A DNA stretch of 64,000 nucleotides, taken from positions 224,146 through 288,145 of the forward strand of contig JAFWDK010000019.1 in assembly GCA_017513085.1 (NCBI GenBank), read 5' to 3'. The DNA is from Clostridiales bacterium (GTDB lineage Bacteria; Bacillota; Clostridia; Saccharofermentanales; Saccharofermentanaceae). A program made the translations under genes and the position numbers. Positions 36,161-44,869 of the stretch are shown one piece after another. A model generated the notes under the pieces. That model made no database searches and was not told the origin of the DNA. It was given only the letters and a program-made list of their open reading frames with translations. Positions within the stretch are counted from its first letter, which is position 1. Each line of letters starts with the position of its first letter.

Positions 36161-36870
36161 TATCGGCCATTACTCCTTATGTAATCGAAGAGTTGTTTCT
36201 TGGCCTCGGCCGCCATTCCGCGCGCGACCGGAAGCACCTCGTCATTATCGAGAAGCACCTCTGTGGCGCCCATTTTTACCACATGTGCGAGGTTGATGTA
36301 ATACGAACGATGAATCTTGGCGAACCCGCTTTCGATTGCATCGATCTTCTCCACAGCCTCGGAGAATTTCATGCGCTGTTCTACTGTCGAGTTAGTGAAG
36401 GCAAACCTTACCGAGTTGTTCGCGGCCTCGGCATACAGCAGCGAAGAGATCGGAAAGATCAGGTTTTCCCCGTCTTTTCGGAGCACGATCTTCTCCTCCA
36501 CTTTAAGCTTCTTCTCGAGATCTTGCAGCGTCTGGCGAAGCTTATTCACATCGATGGGTTTGCCCAAAAAGCGGAACGCGTCGACCTCATATCCATCCAT
36601 CGCGAACTCCGTGTGGCTCGTCAGAAAGATGATCGGGATCTTCTTCGAATACTCACGGATAACCTTCGCCGTACTCATGCCGTCGAGTTCCCGCATCTCG
36701 ATATCAAGGAAGATCGCGTCCGGTTTGAAATCATTTTCGAAACTTCTGACAAGCTCGCGGCCGTCCGAAAAAAGGAAGCAGTTCACGTTCTCGCGGCCGT
36801 AGAGCGAATAAATCATATCGGCAACCTGCTGCCGGAACACACTCTCGTCATCTACTACGGCAATCCGCAT
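36160..36870 (-). CDS. LytTR response regulator (AgrA/ComE-like)
   Basis: The 236-residue protein has a receiver (about 1-120) with VVDDE at the start, DAIFLDIEMRELDG (phospho-Asp near 56) and a late LGKPID, then a LytTR domain (about 135-232) with EEKIVLRKDGENLIFPISSLLYAEAANN and FAKIHRSYYINLAHVV. It receives phosphate from the GHKL kinase encoded next and binds DNA, likely at its own operon. The intergenic 43 bp to the ABC ATPase gene contains a copy of AAAAGCACT. Confidence 0.93.
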   Translation of the reverse strand: MRIAVVDDESVFRQQVADMIYSLYGRENVNCFLFSDGRELVRSFENDFKPDAIFLDIEMRELDGMSTAKVIREYSKKIPIIFLTSHTEFAMDGYEVDAFRFLGKPIDVNKLRQTLQDLEKKLKVEEKIVLRKDGENLIFPISSLLYAEAANNSVRFAFTNSTVEQRMKFSEAVEKIDAIESGFAKIHRSYYINLAHVVKMGATEVLLDNDEVLPVARGMAAEAKKQLFDYIRSNGR

Positions 36871-36913
36871 CGCTACTCCTCCCCAAAAGCACTTGTCGTA
36901 TTCAGTGTATCAC

Positions 36914-37588
36914 TTATCCGACAGTCTTTCCATTGTCGAGCGTGACGATCCTGGTGCCGTACGAAGCGCATTCTTCGGAGTGGGTGACCTGCAGGATAGT
37001 CATGCCCTTTTCCTGATTTAACCGGGTAAAAAGCTCCATGATCTCGCGTGTCGATTTCGAGTCAAGATTTCCCGTCGGCTCATCGGCGAGGATCACCTTC
37101 GGGTCACCAAGGACCGCGCGCGCAATCGCGACACGCTGCTGTTGGCCACCGGAAAGTTTTGCCGGCATGGCGTGGCGCTTCTCGGTCAGTCCCGTGATCT
37201 CGAGGATCTCATCGAGTTCACGCTTGAGTTCCGACTTTTTGTGCCCGTTCATGGTCAGTGGCAGAAGGATATTGTCCTCGACATTGAGGTTCATGACGAG
37301 GTTATAAAACTGGAAGATGAAACCGGTGTTGTCAAGACGGAGCTTTGAAAGCGCACTGTCCTTGAGTGAACCGATGTTCTCGCCGCACAGATCGATGTTG
37401 CCTTCGAAATCTCTGTCGAGGCCACCGATCAGGTACAGAAGCGTGGATTTACCGGAACCGGATGCGCCCATGAGCGAGACGAATTCGCCCTCCGCGACGT
37501 ACATGCATGCGTGGTCCAGCACCTGGTTGATGTTTGTGCCTTTGCCGAAAAACTTGCTGACATTATTGACTTCGATGATCGTGTTCAT
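36914..37588 (-). CDS. MacB/LolD-type ABC transporter ATPase
   Basis: The 224-residue ATPase has Walker [18 protein letters not shown], the signature [15 protein letters not shown] and Walker [16 protein letters not shown]. It belongs to the MacB/LolD/FtsE group that drives FtsX-type permeases, and the permease gene lies 57 bp upstream in the same operon. Such complexes push on or extract periplasmic or surface-bound peptides and lipoproteins rather than transport sugars. The ATG at 37588 follows GGAGG. Confidence 0.93.
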   Translation of the reverse strand: MNTIIEVNNVSKFFGKGTNINQVLDHACMYVAEGEFVSLMGASGSGKSTLLYLIGGLDRDFEGNIDLCGENIGSLKDSALSKLRLDNTGFIFQFYNLVMNLNVEDNILLPLTMNGHKKSELKRELDEILEITGLTEKRHAMPAKLSGGQQQRVAIARAVLGDPKVILADEPTGNLDSKSTREIMELFTRLNQEKGMTILQVTHSEECASYGTRIVTLDNGKTVG

Positions 37589-37645
37589 TTGATAGTCCTC
37601 CGTTTGTTGTTGTGTTTTATTTGAGCCGGCGGGCGGCCACATCTT

Positions 37646-40117
37646 TTATTCGTACTTGATCTGCTCAGCGATCTTCATTTTTTTCAGGCTTCGGATCGGA
37701 AAAAGCACTGTCGCCGTGAATACGATCGTGAGAAGTAGGAAGAACAGAAATGATCTTCCTGCGTCAGCGTTGACCACGAGACCGATACTTGCGGTGCTGT
37801 CCACGGCGGCACCGATCACTTTTGTCAGGAAATGTCCGATGAGCACGCCGATACCGGCCGAGGCAACCGAGGTGATCAGGACCTCTTTAAAAAGGATCCC
37901 GGACAGTTTCTTTTTGCTCATCGCGGTCGAAAGCATCACGGCGCATTCCTTCTTTCTTCCGGTGAAACCGATAAGCTGGTTGCTGACCGTACCGATGCAT
38001 GTCATTGCTATCGCGAGGACGATGACGATGCCCAGGATGAGTGTGATCTGTGATGCATCTTCTTCTGCGCTCTCCACTTCTTCCCCATAGGTGCGAACGG
38101 AAGAGAACGTGCCCTGGCCGTAGGTCCGGATCGTTGAAACGAGTTTTACCGGATCCGTGCAGTTGACCAGGATGTAGAGCGGTTTGTCCTTAAAGAGCGT
38201 GATGAACTCCTCTTCGGAGAAAAACACTGTGACTTCTCCGCCTTCGAGCGGTGACGTTTTGACGATGTCCGCGATGGTGTACGTTCTTGTCACCGGTAGA
38301 AGTCCGTCCGGATGGATCGTAATATCAAGTGAATCACCTTCTTTATATCCGTTTTTCTTCGCATATCGGCTGTCGAGCACGACCGTGCCGGATCTGATTT
38401 TGGAAGGAAGCATCTCGTATCCTTTATAAAGGTGGTAACCACCCTCCGGGAAACCATATATCGTCGCACGGGTCTTCTCTGCGGCGTCGGCTTTCCCGAT
38501 CATCACATCATCAAGCAGGCTGTATATCCGCTCTGTCCCGGTCACGCCTTCGAGGCGGTCGACATAGGAGTAATACTTTCCCGGTTTTGAGCACGTGATG
38601 ACTGCATCGCAGTTGAAACTCACTTCACGCATGGATTCAGACATGGCCCCGGCGATAGAGAAAACGATCACACACATCGACGCCGCAGTGGCAAGCAGGA
38701 CACCACTGCCGACAGTGCTTTTGCGGGAGACGGTTTCGGCCGAAGCCAGAGACCAGCTTGCACTTCCAATCTTCGATGCAATCCCGGAAACCACAAAAGT
38801 CACGAAGCGAAGGATCATCGGGAACAGCAGTGCCAGCGCGATCACCGTACACAGCAGGCACGCAGTCGCGCCGAGAAGATTAGACCGCAGAAAGAATGTC
38901 CCTATCGAAAGCGCCAGGAGGATCAGGCCGGCAATCGTGAGCGCACGGCTGAAACGGTACTCCGTGTCACGGTTATCAAAAATGATGTCACGAATGGACG
39001 TCTTCAGCGCTTTTAGGATGGCACGAAGCGGGATCAGGCACTCGATCAGGATCGCGCCCAGGACGATGCCCACCGGAAGGACCGGCGACATTGCCGGCAT
39101 GGTCAACTGCAAGCTCTCCCCCGCGCTCGTTTCCATCGTAAAAACCGAACCCAGGATCGGCTCGCGGAAAAGAAGGTACAGGAGTGTTGCCGGGATGCTT
39201 CCGAGAAGCGCGTAGAGCACGTTTTCCAGGATCAGGATGCGTCCCGTCCTTTTCGCGCTCATGCCGAGACTGCGAAGCGTGCCGATAAAACTCATTCTCT
39301 CGCTGACGATGCGGTTGCAGATCGATGCGGTCACGAAAACGACCAGCAGGAACATGATTGCAAAAAGCAGATATAAGAAGGCTTTCAGTTCATCGAGCGT
39401 TTTCTGTTCCTGCTTCGAAAGCGCCATTTTCGAGACATCCGCGTCCGGGTACTTTTCCTTAAGGAGCGCCTCCACCTCATCGATCCTGTTGTCGTCGGCA
39501 AGATCGATCTGCGCAAAAGAGATCTTCTTCACGCCGCACATCAATCGTCCGGCCGTCGCTTCATTAACGACGCCGCGGCTGCCCATCAGCATCACGTTTT
39601 TCGTGGATTTCGGGATCAAGCCCGCAACCGTCAGCTCGACTTCGTCCTCAGCGAGGTCATGTACTGTGATCTTGTCGCCGGTTTTGTATCCTGTTTTTTC
39701 TGCAAAAGCACTTCCTATCAGGATCTCGTCATCCCGGATGTTTGTGATGTCGGTACAGCCGAGCTTTGTCGCCTGCACAGGGTCCAGTCCGAGTATGCTC
39801 ATTTCTTCGGTTGTAACATAGTTATATTCGTTCTTGATCTTCAGATAGAATTTCTCGTTCTTCGCACTGACCGTCAGGATCTCAGCCTCCGGCAGGATTT
39901 CTGCCATGTCCGAAATGTCCATACCTCCCGACGTGACCATGAGGTCCGCTGTCGATGTTTTTCCGACCAGTTCCGAAGCCAAGTCTTCGATCGTACTTCC
40001 GATGTCGAAGCTAAGATACCCGCAGAAGCAGCAGGCAAAGATAGAAAACACGATGAGCAATGTGCGGAACGGTTTTCCGAATATGTTTTTAAACGAATTT
40101 TTCAATACGATCCTCAT
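37646..40117 (-). CDS. FtsX-type ABC permease with four-helix repeats
   Basis: The 823-residue protein (from the ATG at 40117) has a membrane helix at the start (TLLIVFSIFACCFCGYLSF), a large extracytoplasmic domain, three helices (about 255-380), a second unit with helices near 400-440, another large extracytoplasmic part, and three final helices ending SLKKMKIAEQIKYE. This is the duplicated FtsX/MacB-like architecture of BceB or YtrF relatives. It partners with the ATPase gene 57 bp downstream. A start at 40135 is also possible and would overlap the M13 peptidase gene; the ATG at 40117 has GAGGTGAG before it. Bce-type systems answer antimicrobial peptides. Confidence 0.88.
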   Translation of the reverse strand: MRIVLKNSFKNIFGKPFRTLLIVFSIFACCFCGYLSFDIGSTIEDLASELVGKTSTADLMVTSGGMDISDMAEILPEAEILTVSAKNEKFYLKIKNEYNYVTTEEMSILGLDPVQATKLGCTDITNIRDDEILIGSAFAEKTGYKTGDKITVHDLAEDEVELTVAGLIPKSTKNVMLMGSRGVVNEATAGRLMCGVKKISFAQIDLADDNRIDEVEALLKEKYPDADVSKMALSKQEQKTLDELKAFLYLLFAIMFLLVVFVTASICNRIVSERMSFIGTLRSLGMSAKRTGRILILENVLYALLGSIPATLLYLLFREPILGSVFTMETSAGESLQLTMPAMSPVLPVGIVLGAILIECLIPLRAILKALKTSIRDIIFDNRDTEYRFSRALTIAGLILLALSIGTFFLRSNLLGATACLLCTVIALALLFPMILRFVTFVVSGIASKIGSASWSLASAETVSRKSTVGSGVLLATAASMCVIVFSIAGAMSESMREVSFNCDAVITCSKPGKYYSYVDRLEGVTGTERIYSLLDDVMIGKADAAEKTRATIYGFPEGGYHLYKGYEMLPSKIRSGTVVLDSRYAKKNGYKEGDSLDITIHPDGLLPVTRTYTIADIVKTSPLEGGEVTVFFSEEEFITLFKDKPLYILVNCTDPVKLVSTIRTYGQGTFSSVRTYGEEVESAEEDASQITLILGIVIVLAIAMTCIGTVSNQLIGFTGRKKECAVMLSTAMSKKKLSGILFKEVLITSVASAGIGVLIGHFLTKVIGAAVDSTASIGLVVNADAGRSFLFFLLLTIVFTATVLFPIRSLKKMKIAEQIKYE

Positions 40118-40127
40118 GCTTCTCACC

Positions 40128-42131
40128 TCACTCATACCATCTGGAGATGCGTTTTTCCGGCGCGATATACATGCCGTCGCCCTCCTTCACGCCGTACACC
40201 TCGTAGTACGGATCCAGCGTGGAAAGGATCGCATTGACGCGGATGACTTCCGGGCTGTGCTCATCGTACGCAAGCTGATCAATGATCGCCGTATCCGTCT
40301 TCATCTCGCACCAGGTCTTCGCATAGTTTTCAAACAAAAGTGTCAGTTCTTCTTTTGTGTCCGCCAGAGACGTGATGCACTCCATCGCGCCCAGGTCAGC
40401 ATAGTTCTCGCCGAGAGTTCGCCTTCCGTTAACATGGTATAAACCGAATACCGTGAAGTTTTTCTCGAAGTATTCCGCGGCTTTCTCATTTCTTTCTTTA
40501 AGCACTTTCATGTCGGCTTGGTCAAGCCAGTCGGGGTCGTATACACCGTCTTGTCGAAAGAGGATGCCGGTGCTGTCAAAGGCATGGCCCATCTCATGGG
40601 CGATGGTCATGCCGAGACCGCCGAGGTTGGTGAAATAGTCGGCCTTTGCGTCGAAGAACGGCGCGTTGGTTATCGCACACGTGATCGTGATCGTATTCGC
40701 GAATGGATTGTAGCAGGCGTTGACGATCTGCATCGGCATGTCGATCGATCGTTCCTGCGTTCCGGAAAGTCCGGCCAGCGACTTCTGACGTAAGATCTTC
40801 CTGTAGTTTTTCAGGAACTCATAATAGTTACTGTCATCGAGCTTTTCGAACCAAGTATTATCGTGGCGCACGATATCTTTTCCCGTGATGTAGACAATGC
40901 TGTCAAGTTTGGAGAGCAGGTCTTTTCGCGTTGCTTCCGTGAGCCAGGCCGCTTGCGAGATCAACTTCCTGTAGCCGTCCTTGATATCATCGCACATGGC
41001 GCGCAGCGCCTGATCCATCTCGTCAGTGTAGTACTGCTCGACATAGATCGGATCCGTCTCGCGGATAAATTCCTGCCCGATCTCCATCACAGCCTGTTCG
41101 TCTTTTTCGGAATAGTCCACACTAACCAATCCTGTTAGTTCCGGATAACTCACTGTCAGGAACCGTGCATACTGATTCATGAGGCGGCCCATTTCCCAGG
41201 TCTTGAGTGCTTCGAGGTTCTCTTCCGCGAAGATCTTCGCAAGGCCCAGAAACTGTTTCTTATCTTTTATGTTGACCGTCTCAAAAATGCTCGTCGGAAA
41301 GCCGAGGTCGCTGAGATATTTTTCCAGGTCAAAGCTTTCGAAGTTCGCGTATGTTTCGTCCGCCGAAAGCATCTCATAGTGGTCATATCCGAACAACTCG
41401 TCCATCTGTTCAAGGTTTGTCGTCTGAAAAAGATTGAGAGCCAAGTAGGCAAGTGCTTTTGCATCGGAATCCGCGCGGGCCGTGTCATAACCCATCGCGC
41501 GCCGGATCAGTTTGCCGTTCTTTCGAAGTGTATCAAGTGCGTCATCATCCTCGCGGATGTCGGCAAATCCGGCGCTGAGCACCGTCGTGATCTGTCCGAA
41601 CGCAATCGTTTTTTTGCTGGAATGGAAAATGTCGTCGTTGATTCCGACGCCCAGCATGGAAGACAGCGAGTAGTCCCGAACCAGCACCGCATCGATGTCC
41701 ATCAGTTCCTGCACATCCGCTGCCTGATCGATTTTGTTGAGAAGATCGACCAGATCCTGCGGCGCTTTTCCATTCTCGAAATCGTAGTGCCTGAATGCCT
41801 GATAAGCCTTACGGATCACGTCCTCCTCGGAGCCGTTTTTGTAGCCGGAACCATTTGCCACTTTTCGGATGATCGCTTTGACTTTTTCTTGCGTGTCTGC
41901 TTCGTCAAAACTACTTGCCGCGGTGTTTTCGCCGTATTCAAATGTGGCGTTGTCCACGCGTTCTTTGTTGATGAAATAATAGTAGTCGTCCTGCGGACGG
42001 ATCTCTTTTTCTTCCACCGTTGTCACCGCTGCCGTCGGCACGTGCACCGGTTTTTCCACCTTCGCACAGCCGCTTCCGGCAATCGTCATCGTCCCCGCCA
42101 GGATCAAACTGAGCCATTCACTTTTACGCAT
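40128..42131 (-). CDS. M13-family zinc metallopeptidase lipoprotein (PepO-like)
   Basis: The 667-residue protein begins with a lipoprotein signal (ILAGTMTIAGSGCAKV), so it should sit on the outer face of the membrane. The catalytic domain has HEMGHAFD near residue 514 (zinc ligands and Glu), ENYADLGAM with the third ligand Glu, and the HSPEVIRVNAILSTLDPYYEVYG C-terminal region of the neprilysin family. These enzymes cut short peptides outside the cell. It is the first gene of an operon with an FtsX permease, ATPase and LytTR/GHKL two-component pair, overlapping the permease region by a few bases. Peptide degradation joined to peptide sensing is the obvious guess. Confidence 0.92.
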   Translation of the reverse strand: MRKSEWLSLILAGTMTIAGSGCAKVEKPVHVPTAAVTTVEEKEIRPQDDYYYFINKERVDNATFEYGENTAASSFDEADTQEKVKAIIRKVANGSGYKNGSEEDVIRKAYQAFRHYDFENGKAPQDLVDLLNKIDQAADVQELMDIDAVLVRDYSLSSMLGVGINDDIFHSSKKTIAFGQITTVLSAGFADIREDDDALDTLRKNGKLIRRAMGYDTARADSDAKALAYLALNLFQTTNLEQMDELFGYDHYEMLSADETYANFESFDLEKYLSDLGFPTSIFETVNIKDKKQFLGLAKIFAEENLEALKTWEMGRLMNQYARFLTVSYPELTGLVSVDYSEKDEQAVMEIGQEFIRETDPIYVEQYYTDEMDQALRAMCDDIKDGYRKLISQAAWLTEATRKDLLSKLDSIVYITGKDIVRHDNTWFEKLDDSNYYEFLKNYRKILRQKSLAGLSGTQERSIDMPMQIVNACYNPFANTITITCAITNAPFFDAKADYFTNLGGLGMTIAHEMGHAFDSTGILFRQDGVYDPDWLDQADMKVLKERNEKAAEYFEKNFTVFGLYHVNGRRTLGENYADLGAMECITSLADTKEELTLLFENYAKTWCEMKTDTAIIDQLAYDEHSPEVIRVNAILSTLDPYYEVYGVKEGDGMYIAPEKRISRWYE

Positions 42132-42379
42132 TGTGTTTTTCTCCTCATCTTGTGTCTTGATGGGAGAATACCACCGCTTATCCGCTCGTGCGCGCCAGCC
42201 GTGGTGGAATGCATCTCACACGTGGTGAATTGCAGAAAGGGGGGACAAGTGCTTTTGGAGAAGTCTTTTTTATCTCAGGCCCGATCGTCTTTCTATGTGT
42301 GACTTCTTTCAAACAGAATCCAAGCCAGTTTTTCCTTGCGCAATCCTAACTACGACCGGATCGAAGATGCACTTGAAAG

Positions 42380-42904
42380 TTAGGAGCAGCTACGGGTCCC
42401 AGCTGAACACTCTGCCAGTTCTATCGCAATGACCGCCGCGAGTGTCAGTGGCGTATCGTATTCATCACTACACTCGATCTTTAGATCCCGGTGAATATTG
42501 TTCAGTGCTTTTGTGAATGCATTCGCATCCACATCCTGAGTGCCGGTCAGTCCTACCCGCGCAACTACATTGCTTCCATCGTGCACACAATACTCGTGAT
42601 GATGAATATTTCCCTCCGTGATCCAGTTTAGGCCCTTAAACTTGCAGTACGGATCAGGATTGATCTTAAACGGATACTTGAAAGACATTTCAATCTCTTT
42701 TGTGTCTGTTTGTATACGGAATTTATTCCTGAAAGAAATCACTTGTTTGATATCCGCATACTTCTTTCCGGAAGTATCGCAAAGCGCATAGTTGTAGCCC
42801 ACTTTTCCCTGGTTCGAAAAAACATAGCGGTCGTTTCCTTCTTCATCCTTGATCTTGATATCAAACGTGCCCATTACGTATGATCGATCAGCATAATATC
42901 TCAT
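42380..42904 (-). CDS. LURP-one-related (LOR) family protein
   Basis: The 174-residue protein has the beta-barrel pattern of LOR/scramblase-like proteins: YVMGTFDIKIKDEEGNDRYVF, YNYALCDTSGKKYADIKQ, then GLNWITEGNIHHHEYCVHD and the final LTLAAVIAIELAE helix. Function in bacteria is unknown. The ATG at 42904 follows GGAGGG. It is followed upstream on the same strand by an acyltransferase and XRE gene (stop 48 bp before its start), so it may belong to that operon. Cytoplasmic, no signal peptide. Confidence 0.7.
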   Translation of the reverse strand: MRYYADRSYVMGTFDIKIKDEEGNDRYVFSNQGKVGYNYALCDTSGKKYADIKQVISFRNKFRIQTDTKEIEMSFKYPFKINPDPYCKFKGLNWITEGNIHHHEYCVHDGSNVVARVGLTGTQDVDANAFTKALNNIHRDLKIECSDEYDTPLTLAAVIAIELAECSAGTRSCS

Positions 42905-42952
42905 GTTCTTTTCCCTCCGAAAGCTCTCCGTTTTCACCGACAAGCAGCCTTT

Positions 42953-44125
42953 TTATTTCACTTTCCCGTCAAAAAGGCCCGACCGTCTTTCAAGGACGAT
43001 ATTCTTTATAACGTACACCACCGAAGCCGCAACTACAGTTCCGGCAAGGACCGCCGGCAAGTATGCGTAGATACCAAACCGCGTATAGATGAAGTAGAGT
43101 TTATTGCATATGAGGTAATTGAGCATGATCGTCTCCAGAGAGATCTTGCCCAGGAACTTCATGACCGGATTTCCGAATTTGAAACGGGAGAGCAAAGCAA
43201 CAACAAGGATGAGGAATACTATCTCATAGACGATTTCCGAGCCGAGGCCGGTAAGCTTATCCAGCATCGGATACTTCGAGCCCGAAAATTCCGTCCAGTA
43301 GATCGATTCCTGAATGAGACCTCTGTGGACAAAGTCCATGATCACGAAAAGGATAGCAGATGCGATCAGTACCGAGACAAAAGCACTGTGGATGATCCGA
43401 TTCACGCGCTCTTCTTTATACGCGTAAAGCATACCCAAAGGGAACATCAGGATCGTGTTATACCACCATTCGCCTTTGAACCAGTAGGACATGATGGTCG
43501 ACTCAGAGTGGCCGGCCAAAAGTCCGATCACCATCAGAAGAAGGACAAAACCGCTCATGATGCAAATGCCTGTCAACGGCTTTTTCACTCGTGCAAACAC
43601 GATGCGGAAAACCACATAGAGGAGCATGATCTCAACAGCAAACCACATCTGGTTATTGATGAGGAACAAGCCGAAGAAACTGCAGATGACCTCGACGAAG
43701 TCAAAGCTTTGGCCTTTCATAATATTCATTATTATCGCATCGGTCAGATAGATATAGTTACAGATAAAGAAAGGAACGAGTACGGTAAAGATCCTTCTTT
43801 TCATAAAGCCCTTAAGGTAAGAAGGATCCGTCATCCATCTCTTGATAAGACCAAATCCGGAACAGAAGAAGAAGAATGCCACCGGCAGAATTCCGTAGAA
43901 ATAATAGTTAAAAAACGGCTGCATAGTCTCGCTAGCGACACCGAAATGATCAAGAGTGATGGCAGTCTGATGCAAGATGATAAAGACAGCAAGAAATCCC
44001 TGCAGTTCTTTGCTAACCACTCTGTCAAAAAACGGTTTGCCAACTGAGTCCCGCGAAGAAGCACCCGGTAGCAGGATCAGCCCCAGAAAAGCTATACTGA
44101 TATAGAATATGATCGTAAACTCCAC
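42953..44125 (-). CDS. Acyltransferase-3 membrane protein
   Basis: The 390-residue protein has about ten hydrophobic helices and the acyltransferase-3 features LQGFLAVFIILHQT (catalytic region) and FFFCSGFGLIKRW. It is a relative of the first acyltransferase domain of the 1202-residue protein at 31-34.6 kb: both contain YWF(K/M)GEWWYN, FGNPV(M/L)KFLG and YLKGF(M/L)(K/R)(K/R)R. It would acylate a surface glycan. Translation starts at a GTG (44125) after AAGGAG. It is 12 bp behind an XRE-type regulator gene and likely controlled by it. Confidence 0.88.
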   Translation of the reverse strand: MEFTIIFYISIAFLGLILLPGASSRDSVGKPFFDRVVSKELQGFLAVFIILHQTAITLDHFGVASETMQPFFNYYFYGILPVAFFFFCSGFGLIKRWMTDPSYLKGFMKRRIFTVLVPFFICNYIYLTDAIIMNIMKGQSFDFVEVICSFFGLFLINNQMWFAVEIMLLYVVFRIVFARVKKPLTGICIMSGFVLLLMVIGLLAGHSESTIMSYWFKGEWWYNTILMFPLGMLYAYKEERVNRIIHSAFVSVLIASAILFVIMDFVHRGLIQESIYWTEFSGSKYPMLDKLTGLGSEIVYEIVFLILVVALLSRFKFGNPVMKFLGKISLETIMLNYLICNKLYFIYTRFGIYAYLPAVLAGTVVAASVVYVIKNIVLERRSGLFDGKVK

Positions 44126-44137
44126 CTTCTGTACTCC

Positions 44138-44530
44138 TTATGACCTTGTTAGACTTATGACATTCAGCGTCAGCGAAATAAGGAGCAGCAAGAACACGAT
44201 CAGAATGATGATGATCAGCCTGCTCCTCTCCTTCTTATGCCTGATTTCTTCATCACTTAACTCGACGGAAGCATCGACGAGTTTCTGCGCCTCCTCGCGC
44301 GAGATCGTCTCACTTTCGTCCTTCCGCTCACCGGCCAGGATCTCCATAATGGAGATGCCGAGAACTTCCGAAATAGGTTCAAGCATTGAAATATCCGGGA
44401 AACTAAGTCCCCGTTCCCATTTTGATACGGCTTTATCCGTGACATTCAAAGCATCCGCAAGTTGTTTCTGGGTCATCCCCTTCTCCTTGCGGATCTCTGT
44501 GATCAATTGTCCTGTCCGTTCTTTGTCCAT
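44138..44530 (-). CDS. XRE-family regulator with one C-terminal membrane helix
   Basis: Residues 8-62 are a Cro/CI helix-turn-helix: MTQKQLADALNVTDKAVSKWERGLSFPDISMLEPISEVLGIS. A charged stretch follows and the last 25 residues form a membrane helix (LIIIILIVFLLLLISLTLNVI). Total 130 residues. The acyltransferase gene begins 12 bp later, so the pair probably works together. The helix-turn-helix keeps the KWERG consensus of clostridial XRE proteins. Confidence 0.85.
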   Translation of the reverse strand: MDKERTGQLITEIRKEKGMTQKQLADALNVTDKAVSKWERGLSFPDISMLEPISEVLGISIMEILAGERKDESETISREEAQKLVDASVELSDEEIRHKKERSRLIIIILIVFLLLLISLTLNVISLTRS

Positions 44531-44753
44531 ATCCTAAAAACTGTATCCTTGAGAAAAGTATAGGCGATGCCTTGCTATATACACGTTACAAAAGTGCTTT
44601 TACACAAGCCTCGACTTCAGCCATATCTTATAATCGTAGATCAAGTGAACCTCCTGTCTGATCCTTTTTGCCTAGCGCTTCCTTAAGTCATATCATGAAT
44701 ATTATACAAAAAATCAGTTGCATGTTGTTGTCTTAAATTGAGCAAATTTTCGG

Positions 44754-44845
44754 AAAAGTGCAGAGTATACTTCCAGAAAAGTGCATAGCGAATTTCCGAA
44801 AAAGTGCGTAACAAAACTCTTGAAAAGTGCAGAGCGAGGTGGCAC
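44754..44845. repeat. Four 23-bp iterated repeats upstream of an AAA_14 gene
   Basis: AAAAGTGC occurs at 44754, 44777, 44800 and 44823, exactly 23 bp apart; the rest of each unit is similar but looser (for example GCAGAG, GCATAGCG, GCAGAGCG after the core, and TTCC or TTTCCG before the next). The run ends about 25 bp before the start codon, so it overlaps the promoter and leader. A spacing of about two helical turns puts the cores on one face of DNA. Protein-binding iterons are likely. Confidence 0.75.
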
Positions 44846-44869
44846 AATATAGGAAACGGAGGTGTTTCT

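Noticed and set aside
44754..44845. AAAAGTGC iterons as copies of the AAAAGCACT motif
   Set aside because: The cores differ in the central bases and the iterons are evenly spaced and local, so the two are separate signals.
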